Source of the DNA: a virus
Virus record (IMG/VR): IMGVR_UViG_3300037427_000363
Location: 1-27,558 of that record
DNA length: 27,558 nucleotides
Direction: 5' to 3' (one strand)
Under the pieces are notes generated by a model. The model was not told the DNA's origin, searched no databases, and was given only the letters and a program-made list of their open reading frames with translations. The position numbers and the translations under genes are program-made. This document shows, piece by piece, positions 5,442 to 11,254 of this stretch; the first letter of the stretch is position 1; every line of letters begins with the position of its first letter.

Positions 5442-5715
5442 AGAAGAATTTGAAAAGTACAAACAAGAAACAAACGTACCATGTATTAAGGTATATAAAA
5501 GAGAAGTTGAAGAAGATGATGGTCGGACAACTTTTTTTGGTACAGAAAAACACTTGAAAGATTGGAAGCTAGAGGAAGCTGATTGGATAGCACAAGATTT
5601 ATCGGTATGTAATGATAGTATTGAGCTTTTCGCTGAGTTCTCTATTGATGAAGAAGGTATAAAAGAGTTTTTGGATGAAATAAATGATGAAGTAGGACAT
5701 TGGAGAAGCAAATGA
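5425..5715 (+). CDS. Hypothetical acidic protein
   Basis: 96 residues from ATG at 5425, seven bases after GAGGAG; the in-frame ATG at 5419 lies too close to that ribosome site. Highly acidic, rich in Glu, Asp and Trp (DWKLEEADWIAQD ... EFLDEINDEVGHW). Acidic early proteins in phages can mimic DNA or bind host enzymes; here that is only a thought. The stop overlaps the next start (ATGA). Confidence 0.7.
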   Translation: MAKLNEEEFEKYKQETNVPCIKVYKREVEEDDGRTTFFGTEKHLKDWKLEEADWIAQDLSVCNDSIELFAEFSIDEEGIKEFLDEINDEVGHWRSK

Positions 5716-5909
5716 CTAAAAGATATAACTCAATGAGCATAGATAAGGTAGATGGCAAGACGTACTGGCACAAATCCTTTGAGAGCATGGAAGAAGTAAA
5801 AGCTCACTGTAATAGGTATGTTAGTAAACCATGTGATATAATAGTGTATGACATATCAAAAGATTTAGGAGCAATAAAGTTTGTAGAAATATGGGAGGAT
5901 TTCAAATGA
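5712..5909 (+). CDS. Hypothetical small protein
   Basis: 65 residues from ATG at 5712, six bases after GGAG. An upstream in-frame TTG (5700) is less likely. MTKRYNSMSIDKVDGKTYWHKSFESMEEVKAHCNRYV is followed by PCDIIVYDIS: a compact alpha/beta protein of unknown family. The stop overlaps the next start as ATGA. Confidence 0.65.
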   Translation: MTKRYNSMSIDKVDGKTYWHKSFESMEEVKAHCNRYVSKPCDIIVYDISKDLGAIKFVEIWEDFK

Positions 5910-6103
5910 TATTCAAGAATGAACTACCACTAGACCATGAGCATAGCTTTGAGCATATGTATAATTCATGGGCATTGGATCAGCAAGAAGAGGATAAAGA
6001 GTGTAGCCCTGACCTTTACTCTAGCAACCTAGACTACTATCAGGATTGGGCATATAACTTTTTGAGTGAAGAACTTAGGTCATCTGGATTGGAGTGGGCA
6101 TGA
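5906..6103 (+). CDS. Hypothetical acidic small protein
   Basis: 65 residues from ATG at 5906, seven bases after GGGAGG; an in-frame ATG at 5891 precedes that ribosome site and is unlikely. It is acidic and aromatic (EHSFEHMYNSWALDQQEED ... DYYQDWAYNFLSEEL). Unknown family. The stop overlaps the next start (ATGA). Confidence 0.65.
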   Translation: MIFKNELPLDHEHSFEHMYNSWALDQQEEDKECSPDLYSSNLDYYQDWAYNFLSEELRSSGLEWA

Positions 6104-6270
6104 ACTGTTGGCATTGTAATACAGAACTAATCTGGGGAGGAGATCACGACTGCGAGGATAGTGTAGAGTGGCTCATAGTTAGCAACCTACACTGCCCTAA
6201 TTGTCAGAGCCATGTAGATGTATACTTTCCTAGAGAAGAAGAAGATGAGAAGGATTGGATAGATGAGTAA
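6100..6270 (+). CDS. Small zinc-ribbon-like protein
   Basis: 56 residues. Two CxxC knuckles are present: MNCWHCN (C3, C6) and HCPNCQSH (C32, C35), 26 residues apart, a classic zinc ribbon. The C terminus is acidic (REEEDEKDWIDE). Small phage zinc ribbons commonly bind nucleic acid or a host protein; the partner is unknown. It is coupled to its neighbours by ATGA at the start and an 8-base overlap at the end. Confidence 0.7.
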   Translation: MNCWHCNTELIWGGDHDCEDSVEWLIVSNLHCPNCQSHVDVYFPREEEDEKDWIDE

Positions 6271-6529
6271 GTACACAATAGTTTATACAGCCTTACCTCC
6301 TGATGAAGTGGAATGGCACGAAAGCAACCCTTATACTAAATGTGAAAAAGCTATCTTTAATGGTGACGTTTTCAGCAAGGCTGAACACATAGAGGGTAAT
6401 ACTCTTGATGATGCAATTAAAAAACATATTGAGTCGTTAAAGGATCGTAATATTCAGGAACTTATAGGTGATGTAATTATTCTTGAAGGTCATGTTCGTG
6501 AAATTAAAGAGGAGATAGAAGATGAGTAA
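6263..6529 (+). CDS. Hypothetical acidic protein
   Basis: 88 residues (MSKYTIVYTALPPDEVEWHES...). It starts inside the last codons of the zinc-ribbon gene in a GATGAGTAA arrangement, so the upstream product ends Asp-Glu while this one starts Met-Ser-Lys. The C-terminal half (DVIILEGHVREIKEEIEDE) is helical and acidic. Unknown family. Confidence 0.7.
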   Translation: MSKYTIVYTALPPDEVEWHESNPYTKCEKAIFNGDVFSKAEHIEGNTLDDAIKKHIESLKDRNIQELIGDVIILEGHVREIKEEIEDE

Positions 6530-6734
6530 GGAAGACCCACCTCATGTTGCACTAGCAAAGGCTCGTATACTAGCTGACCTACGTTACTTAGATGTATGGA
6601 AAGCTGACCTGATTAGAGATATTATGTTGCTAGAGAAACCTACAGAGTCACCACTATTTAATAAGAGAGGATTGTTTAGAGATGCCGAAGAAGGATTACC
6701 GAAAAGAGATACTAAAGATGAAGGAGATGTTTAA
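6522..6734 (+). CDS. Hypothetical helical small protein
   Basis: 70 residues, starting through the same GATGAGTAA overlap as the previous gene. The amphipathic helix HVALAKARILADLRYLDVWKADLIRDIML dominates; the C terminus is charged. Unknown family. Confidence 0.65.
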   Translation: MSKEDPPHVALAKARILADLRYLDVWKADLIRDIMLLEKPTESPLFNKRGLFRDAEEGLPKRDTKDEGDV

Positions 6735-6933
6735 GGTCATGCCTTTAACTGTAGTATGCGTTGACCAAGCTGAGAAGAGTGCTTATGTAAGACAAGCTAG
6801 GCAGATGCGTAATGTAAAGAACTTTGAGTTCATAACTAGGGAGGAAAATGATGAACGAAAGAAAAAGCTCAGTGCTAAGATCGAAGCTGAGACAAGAGCT
6901 AGGCTCAAAAGTATTAGACCAGAAGTTGAATAA
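6682..6933 (+). CDS. Hypothetical basic small protein (start uncertain)
   Basis: 83 residues from ATG at 6682, which overlaps the previous gene by 53 bases and has a weak ribosome site. ATGs at 6718, 6727 and 6739 are alternatives; AAGGAG at 6721-6726 is best placed for 6739 (12-base spacer). The conserved-looking core is MPLTVVCVDQAEKSAYVRQARQMRNVKNFEFITREE with a long basic C-terminal helix. It reads like a short beta-alpha domain plus a helix; function unknown. Confidence 0.6.
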   Translation: MPKKDYRKEILKMKEMFKVMPLTVVCVDQAEKSAYVRQARQMRNVKNFEFITREENDERKKKLSAKIEAETRARLKSIRPEVE

Positions 6934-7066
6934 ACACTATGATGCTCAACTACCTAGCTTTATGCTGACCTATAATGGTACTATATATTTTGGTCACACA
7001 AAGGAAGAAGTAATAGATAAAGTAGAAAAAGAAATACTACGGTCATCAAGAGATGGGATGAGATAA
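6851..7066 (+). CDS. Hypothetical small protein
   Basis: 71 residues from ATG at 6851, six bases after AGGGAGG; ATG at 6848 is equally in frame. It overlaps the preceding gene by over 80 bases in another frame. The basic N terminus is followed by SFMLTYNGTIYFGHTKEEVIDKVEKEILRSS. The last nine codons coincide with the second copy of the CTACGGTCATCA repeat. Unknown function. Confidence 0.6.
   Translation: MNERKSSVLRSKLRQELGSKVLDQKLNKHYDAQLPSFMLTYNGTIYFGHTKEEVIDKVEKEILRSSRDGMR
7037..7066 (+). repeat. CTACGGTCATCA / GATGGGATG motif, copy 2
   Basis: CTACGGTCATCA (7037-7048), then AGAGATGGGATGAGATAA, matches copy 1 at 3089-3143 in both the 12-base core and the GATGGGATG part. It lies at the end of a coding frame and just before the 7071 start. 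Confidence 0.5.
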
Positions 7067-7070
7067 GACA

Positions 7071-7223
7071 ATGATAAAGAAAACAATGGGAGTGCAACCA
7101 ATTAATCCTGTAGCTAGAGCTATGTTGCAAAAGCGAAAGAGTCCTATGGTCATTCCTAACAAAAAGAAACAGAAACCTAAAAAGATAAATAGAAGGGAGT
7201 TTGACAATGAAAGAGATCTATGA
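7071..7223 (+). CDS. Small very basic proline/lysine-rich protein
   Basis: 50 residues. After MIKKTMGVQPINPVARAM comes a strongly basic tail (QKRKSPMVIPNKKKQKPKK). Short proteins with a NPVAR segment and a Lys/Arg tail are frequent in marine podoviruses as far as I recall. It probably binds nucleic acid. No clear ribosome site is present, but a GATGAGATAAG stretch precedes it. Confidence 0.6.
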   Translation: MIKKTMGVQPINPVARAMLQKRKSPMVIPNKKKQKPKKINRREFDNERDL

Positions 7224-7344
7224 TACCCTAAACGAATCAGTCTTACTTGATGAAGATTTTGATGAGTGGGCAGAAGAAGAAGATTTAATTAATGATATAG
7301 TAGATAGATTTAACAATATAATAAACCAAGAAAAGGAGAATTAA
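7207..7344 (+). CDS. Hypothetical very acidic microprotein
   Basis: 45 residues, about 16 of them Asp or Glu (SVLLDEDFDEWAEEEDLINDIVD). Ribosome site AGGGAG precedes the start, which lies inside the end of the basic 50-residue gene. The pairing of a very basic and a very acidic microprotein in overlapping frames is notable. Unknown function. Confidence 0.6.
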   Translation: MKEIYDTLNESVLLDEDFDEWAEEEDLINDIVDRFNNIINQEKEN

Positions 7345-7345
7345 T

Positions 7346-7549
7346 ATGATAGGAATAGCAGAAGGATTTTTAGCAACAGTAATAGTAGCTTTCAGTATAC
7401 ACCATGCAGATTTTAATGAGATGGTAGCTGAAAGATATAAGCAAGGGCATTGGTGGAAGTTTAAGCCTGAGTTTGTAGAAGAAGAAAGAATAGCTATACC
7501 ATTTAACTCAGAGCATGGAAGATATGTTCTATTTCAAATAGGAGAATAG
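7346..7549 (+). CDS. Small protein with N-terminal membrane segment
   Basis: 67 residues after AAAGGAGAATTAAT. Residues 2-18 (IGIAEGFLATVIVAFSI) are hydrophobic and could be a membrane anchor; the rest is soluble and aromatic (YKQGHWWKFKPEFVEEERI). No lysis motif is recognised. Confidence 0.65.
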   Translation: MIGIAEGFLATVIVAFSIHHADFNEMVAERYKQGHWWKFKPEFVEEERIAIPFNSEHGRYVLFQIGE

Positions 7550-7551
7550 TA

Positions 7552-7644
7552 ATGAAAAAAGGAGGAGAAGGATATGGAACGATTATACTTGGCATACTAT
7601 CAGGCTGTTTCATGGTATATTTTTGGTTTTGTATTATTTACTGA
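7552..7644 (+). CDS. 30-residue membrane microprotein
   Basis: ATG at 7552 is seven bases after AGGAG. MKKGGEGYG is followed by about 20 hydrophobic residues (TIILGILSGCFMVYFWFCII) and ends with Tyr. A second start with its own ribosome site lies inside it at 7574 in another frame, so one or both may be used. Role unknown. Confidence 0.5.
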   Translation: MKKGGEGYGTIILGILSGCFMVYFWFCIIY

Positions 7645-7849
7645 ATATATAAAAAGAGTCGGTCTTACTCTTAGTATTCTTTTTAATGTTTTGATAGGAG
7701 GAGAAATGCACCAAACTTTTTCCTCTAGGAACTGGGAGAGAAGACGCAACAAAAAAACTAACCTAGTCTGGATCATAGATTTCTTTTTCGGTGACGGACA
7801 TTGCATGGAGTCTTGGGTAAAATGGCAAACAAAGATACTAAAAAAGTAA
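7574..7849 (+). CDS. Hypothetical membrane-associated protein (start uncertain)
   Basis: 91 residues from ATG at 7574, eight bases after GGAGG, with hydrophobic stretches at about residues 11-23 and 30-42. An alternative start at 7706, four bases after AGGAGG, would give a 47-residue soluble basic protein (MHQTFSSRNWERRRNKK...). Packing without gaps favours 7574; the stronger ribosome site favours 7706. The 3' end overlaps the integrase gene. Not recognised. Confidence 0.5.
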   Translation: MERLYLAYYQAVSWYIFGFVLFTEYIKRVGLTLSILFNVLIGGEMHQTFSSRNWERRRNKKTNLVWIIDFFFGDGHCMESWVKWQTKILKK

Positions 7850-8742
7850 AGACCCTTAGTGATATGATTGACTATTACTTTCGTAGTCCACAGTACCGAT
7901 CTTTAAGAGGTAGAACTCAGATGGACTACGAGTATTGTCTGAACAATGCTTTAGCTACTAAGATAAGTGAAAGCAAAACACTAGGTAGCATCAAGTTAGA
8001 CAGACTAGGTAAAGCTGATTGTAAACTAGCTTATCAGGAATGGCTAACCAGAGGTGTCAGGACAGCTAATATAACTGCTACAACCCTGTCAGTTGTACTG
8101 AATATGGCAGAGCAAATGGAGTTACTTATGATTAACCCTATGAAAGCAGTAAAACGTATGACACAGAAGCCACGACAGGTTATGTGGACACCTGACCAAG
8201 TTAGATTATTCTTAGATACGGCATACTCTGACTTTAAGTGGAGGAGTGTAGGTCTGCTTGTGCATATGGCATATGAGTTTGCCCAAAGAGTAGGTGATAT
8301 GCGTCTGCTTAAATGGAATAACATTAACTTTGAAGCTAGGCGATTAGACCTTACACAATCTAAGAAAAGAGCAGAGGTTCACCTTCCTATAGAGGATAAT
8401 TTATACAAAATGCTGCAACAGCAACAGGAGGACTTTGGCTTCCAAGAATACGTTGTTCCTCATGTAAGACCGATTAATGGTGCGTACAGACCTTATACTA
8501 ATATTGAAGTCTCACCCATTGTAAATGAGGTAAAGGCTGTCTGTGGCTTACCTAGTGAGTTACAGGCTATGGATATGCGTAGGACAGCAATTACAGAGAT
8601 GGTAGAGGCAGGAGTAGACAGCACTCAGATTATGGCTGTAAGTGGACACACAAATCCTAACTCTATGAAGCCTTACTTGAAGCATACCTTTGCATCAGCT
8701 AATAATGCCCTGTCCAGACGAGGAGAATACAAGCATGTCTAA
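7822..8742 (+). CDS. int: Tyrosine recombinase / integrase
   Basis: 306 residues from ATG at 7822; an in-frame TTG at 7801 would add seven. Residues about 10-110 form the helical SAM-like core-binding domain (RGRTQMDYEYCLNN). The catalytic domain has Arg I in AQRVGDMRLLKW (R156), the beta-hairpin Lys in LTQSKKRAEVHL (K181/182), box II MDMRRT (R253), SGHTN (H276) and nucleophile Y285 in PYLKHT. Box II normally reads H-x-x-R; here His is Met (M250), as in some diverged recombinases. Such enzymes integrate or excise phage genomes or resolve multimers. No attachment site was recognised in the window. It sits between the early train and the replication genes and overlaps the primase by eight bases. 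Confidence 0.9.
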   Translation: MANKDTKKVKTLSDMIDYYFRSPQYRSLRGRTQMDYEYCLNNALATKISESKTLGSIKLDRLGKADCKLAYQEWLTRGVRTANITATTLSVVLNMAEQMELLMINPMKAVKRMTQKPRQVMWTPDQVRLFLDTAYSDFKWRSVGLLVHMAYEFAQRVGDMRLLKWNNINFEARRLDLTQSKKRAEVHLPIEDNLYKMLQQQQEDFGFQEYVVPHVRPINGAYRPYTNIEVSPIVNEVKAVCGLPSELQAMDMRRTAITEMVEAGVDSTQIMAVSGHTNPNSMKPYLKHTFASANNALSRRGEYKHV

Positions 8743-9541
8743 CCAGAGGATTAAACAGCTTATAGATGGACTGCACCTAGATTTTAGTCAGAGTTTAACT
8801 CTTAACTGCCCTATCTGTGGTGGGTACAAGAAGTTCAGTGTGACTAACCTAGATGGAACAATAGTGTATAACTGTTACAGGAATAGCTGTGGCACTAAAG
8901 GAGCAGTGAAGACTACTATGACAAGTGAGCAAGTACAAAAGAAGATGAGATTAGCCCACGAAGCTAGAAAGAGAAGCCTAGACTTTGTATTACCTGAGTA
9001 TATAACAGTAGATATTCTTAACACATCCATGAAAAGATTTATCAATAGGTGGGGTCTACGAAATGTACGTTTATACTATGACGTTAAAGATAAACGAGCA
9101 GTGTTTCCTATCTTTGAAAACAACAAGATGGTAGGAGCTATAGGTAGAGCTTTAAATAATATCTTTCCCAAGTGGTTACGTTACGACAAGACTGCTAATT
9201 ACTATTCGCATGTACTAACTAGCGAATCATCTGTAGCTGTAGTAGTTGAAGACGTTATCTCAGCTACAGTACTAGCTCAAGAGATACCTCAAGTTACAGG
9301 TGTAGCGATTTTGGGTACATCGTTAAACGACAAACACAGGGAGTACTTAACTAAGTTTAAAAAGATAGTGATAGCTTTAGATCCAGATGCTGCAACTAAA
9401 ACAATAGGTTACACTAAAGAGTTAAAGTCTTTTTGTGGAGATAAGACATCAGTTTTAGCTTACAGATTAGAAGACGATATTAAATACAGGCGAGAAAACG
9501 ACATCAATAACATAAAGGAGATAACTAATGAAAAAGTGTAG
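8735..9541 (+). CDS. DNA primase, zinc-binding and TOPRIM
   Basis: 268 residues; ATG at 8735 is coupled to the integrase stop, with AGGAG ten bases upstream. The N-terminal zinc ribbon has C25, C28, C47 and C52 (CPICGG ... CYRNSCG). The TOPRIM core follows with VAVVVEDVISA (E172, D173) and IALDPDAA (D216, D218), the acidic metal-binding residues. It matches the primase half of T7 gp4 but is a free-standing protein; the helicase is encoded two genes downstream. It makes RNA primers for lagging-strand synthesis. The end overlaps the next gene by 14 bases. Confidence 0.9.
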   Translation: MSNQRIKQLIDGLHLDFSQSLTLNCPICGGYKKFSVTNLDGTIVYNCYRNSCGTKGAVKTTMTSEQVQKKMRLAHEARKRSLDFVLPEYITVDILNTSMKRFINRWGLRNVRLYYDVKDKRAVFPIFENNKMVGAIGRALNNIFPKWLRYDKTANYYSHVLTSESSVAVVVEDVISATVLAQEIPQVTGVAILGTSLNDKHREYLTKFKKIVIALDPDAATKTIGYTKELKSFCGDKTSVLAYRLEDDIKYRRENDINNIKEITNEKV

Positions 9542-10031
9542 TACATGTGGAGAAACACTAGTTAAAGATGTAAATTGGACACATTCTAGGTATAATAAAG
9601 GTATTAATAAATGTAAATATTGTAATAGCGATGAAGGTAATAAAGATAGGATGTGGGTAAACGGTGTTTACATACCTACAAGTCACCCAGATTGGAAAGC
9701 AGGGTATTATAAAGATTGGTCTAGTGTAGCTTTCTCTAATATGAACAACTACAATAAAAAAACTGAAGGTGACGTATATGTTATTACAAACCCTGCATGG
9801 AAAAACTGGTATAAAATAGGTAAGGCAGTAGATGCAGAGGATAGATGTAAAGGATACCAAACAAGTAGCCCACATAGAGACTACGAGCTAGTAAAAGTAA
9901 TTCCTTGTGATGATAGGAATAGAGCAGAAATACTAGCCCATAGAGCCGCAGAAAAAATATGTGTTGAAAAAAGAAACGAATGGTTCTATACTGAAAACTT
10001 AAATGAATTAATAGAAGGAATCACACCATGA
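9528..10031 (+). CDS. GIY-YIG-superfamily nuclease (T5orf172/MUG113-like) with zinc finger
   Basis: 167 residues. N-terminal zinc knuckles are C4/C7 (CSTCG) and C29/C32 (CKYC). From about residue 82 a T5orf172/MUG113-type GIY-YIG domain follows: GDVYVIT, YKIGKA, a catalytic-type Arg in AEDRCKGYQ (R106), an AEILAHRAAEK helix and the EWFY element (E151). Related free-standing proteins are candidate homing endonucleases or nickases. It sits between primase and helicase, overlapping both (14 and 4 bases), and shares the local codon use. It could be a mobile homing gene or a fixed nuclease of the replisome; the sequence alone does not decide. Confidence 0.8.
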   Translation: MKKCSTCGETLVKDVNWTHSRYNKGINKCKYCNSDEGNKDRMWVNGVYIPTSHPDWKAGYYKDWSSVAFSNMNNYNKKTEGDVYVITNPAWKNWYKIGKAVDAEDRCKGYQTSSPHRDYELVKVIPCDDRNRAEILAHRAAEKICVEKRNEWFYTENLNELIEGITP

Positions 10032-11254
10032 TGGAATTAGCACTAATTCGTAGTTTAATGAACAAGGACTTCTATGAAGACCACAAGGGTATACGTTGCC
10101 CAGATAAGCTGTTCACTAAAGATATACGGAAGATTAAGCAGACAGTAGACTACGCAATGGAGAACTTTGAGAAAGACTTAACTGTATCGGAGTTGCAAGG
10201 TTTGTTTATGACTAGCAACAGTACAATGACTACAGCTACTAAAGAATCATATGACCAACTATTCAGTAAACTAGAACAGGAGAAGCCTATGTGTCAGGAC
10301 ATATCTAAGCAAGTATTTTCTAAATTGTTTCAACAGATGGTAGGCGAGGAAATAGCCAACTTAGGTTTTGACTACGTTAACGGTGACAAGAGTACACTAG
10401 AACCATTACGAGTATTACTAAACGACTACCACGATAACTTTTTACCTAACCTAAATGTTGAGTGGGAAGATATGAGCATAGACACACTACTTAAAGCTAA
10501 CGCTATACAGAGCCAGTGGAAGTTTAACATACCTAGTTTGCAGAGAAAGGTGGAGGGTATTAGTGGAGGACATTTAGTTCTAATAGGAGCAAGACCTAAC
10601 ACAGGTAAGACTAGCTTCCACGCATCATTGATAGCTTCTAAAGATGGATTTGCAGAGCAAGGAGCTAAGTGTATTATCTTATGTAATGAAGAAGCATATG
10701 ATAGGGTTGGAGCTAGGTATCTTTCAGCCGCTACAAATATGAGTATGGATGAGGTGCGTCAAAATGTCTCATTAGCTTCAGCTAGGTATCAGCCAGTTAA
10801 AGACAATGTATACGTTAAGGATACAACAGGAAAAGATATGGCTTGGGTTGAGGCAGTAGTTAAAGCTACTACACCTGACGTAGTAGTGTTAGATATGGGA
10901 GATAAGTTTGCTAACAGAACAGGAGAACGATCTGACATATACTTAAAAGAATCAGCTATACACGCTAGAAACATAGCTAAACAATATAACTGTGCAATTC
11001 TGTGGATGTCACAACTATCAGCAGAAGCTGAAGGTAAAATTATGGTAGATCAATCTATGCTTGAAGGTAGTAAGACAGGCAAGGCATCTGAGTCAGACTT
11101 GATGCTACTTATCAGTAAGAACCCTACTATAGAAGGACAAGAAAATGAAGATACAGAACGGCACATAGTTATAGCTAAGAATAAGCTTAAAGGTGGATGG
11201 CACGGTGTTGTCACTGTTCAGTTAGATGGAGAAAGAGCTAGGTTTACAGCATGA
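10028..11254 (+). CDS. Replicative DNA helicase, DnaB/RecA-like
   Basis: 408 residues. Residues 1-145 form a helical N-terminal domain like that of DnaB helicases. The RecA-like motor has Walker A GARPNTGKTS (187-196), a Glu pair in LCNEEAYDR, Walker B VVVLDM (285-290) and the H3-type Gln in ILWMSQLS (Q329). The arginine-finger region reads AKNKLKGG, with Lys where Arg is common. Hexameric helicases of this type unwind the fork and bind primase. It is encoded apart from the primase, unlike T7 gp4, with a nuclease gene between. Start ATG at 10028 overlaps the previous stop (ATGA); the next start overlaps its stop. Confidence 0.9.
   Translation: MMELALIRSLMNKDFYEDHKGIRCPDKLFTKDIRKIKQTVDYAMENFEKDLTVSELQGLFMTSNSTMTTATKESYDQLFSKLEQEKPMCQDISKQVFSKLFQQMVGEEIANLGFDYVNGDKSTLEPLRVLLNDYHDNFLPNLNVEWEDMSIDTLLKANAIQSQWKFNIPSLQRKVEGISGGHLVLIGARPNTGKTSFHASLIASKDGFAEQGAKCIILCNEEAYDRVGARYLSAATNMSMDEVRQNVSLASARYQPVKDNVYVKDTTGKDMAWVEAVVKATTPDVVVLDMGDKFANRTGERSDIYLKESAIHARNIAKQYNCAILWMSQLSAEAEGKIMVDQSMLEGSKTGKASESDLMLLISKNPTIEGQENEDTERHIVIAKNKLKGGWHGVVTVQLDGERARFTA

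Noticed and set aside
5700-5711. TTG start for the 65-residue gene; likewise TTG at 7801 for the integrase and at 438 for the first leftward gene
   Set aside because: Downstream ATGs at 5712, 7822 and 432 are ordinary starts; for 5712 the ribosome site lies between the two candidates.
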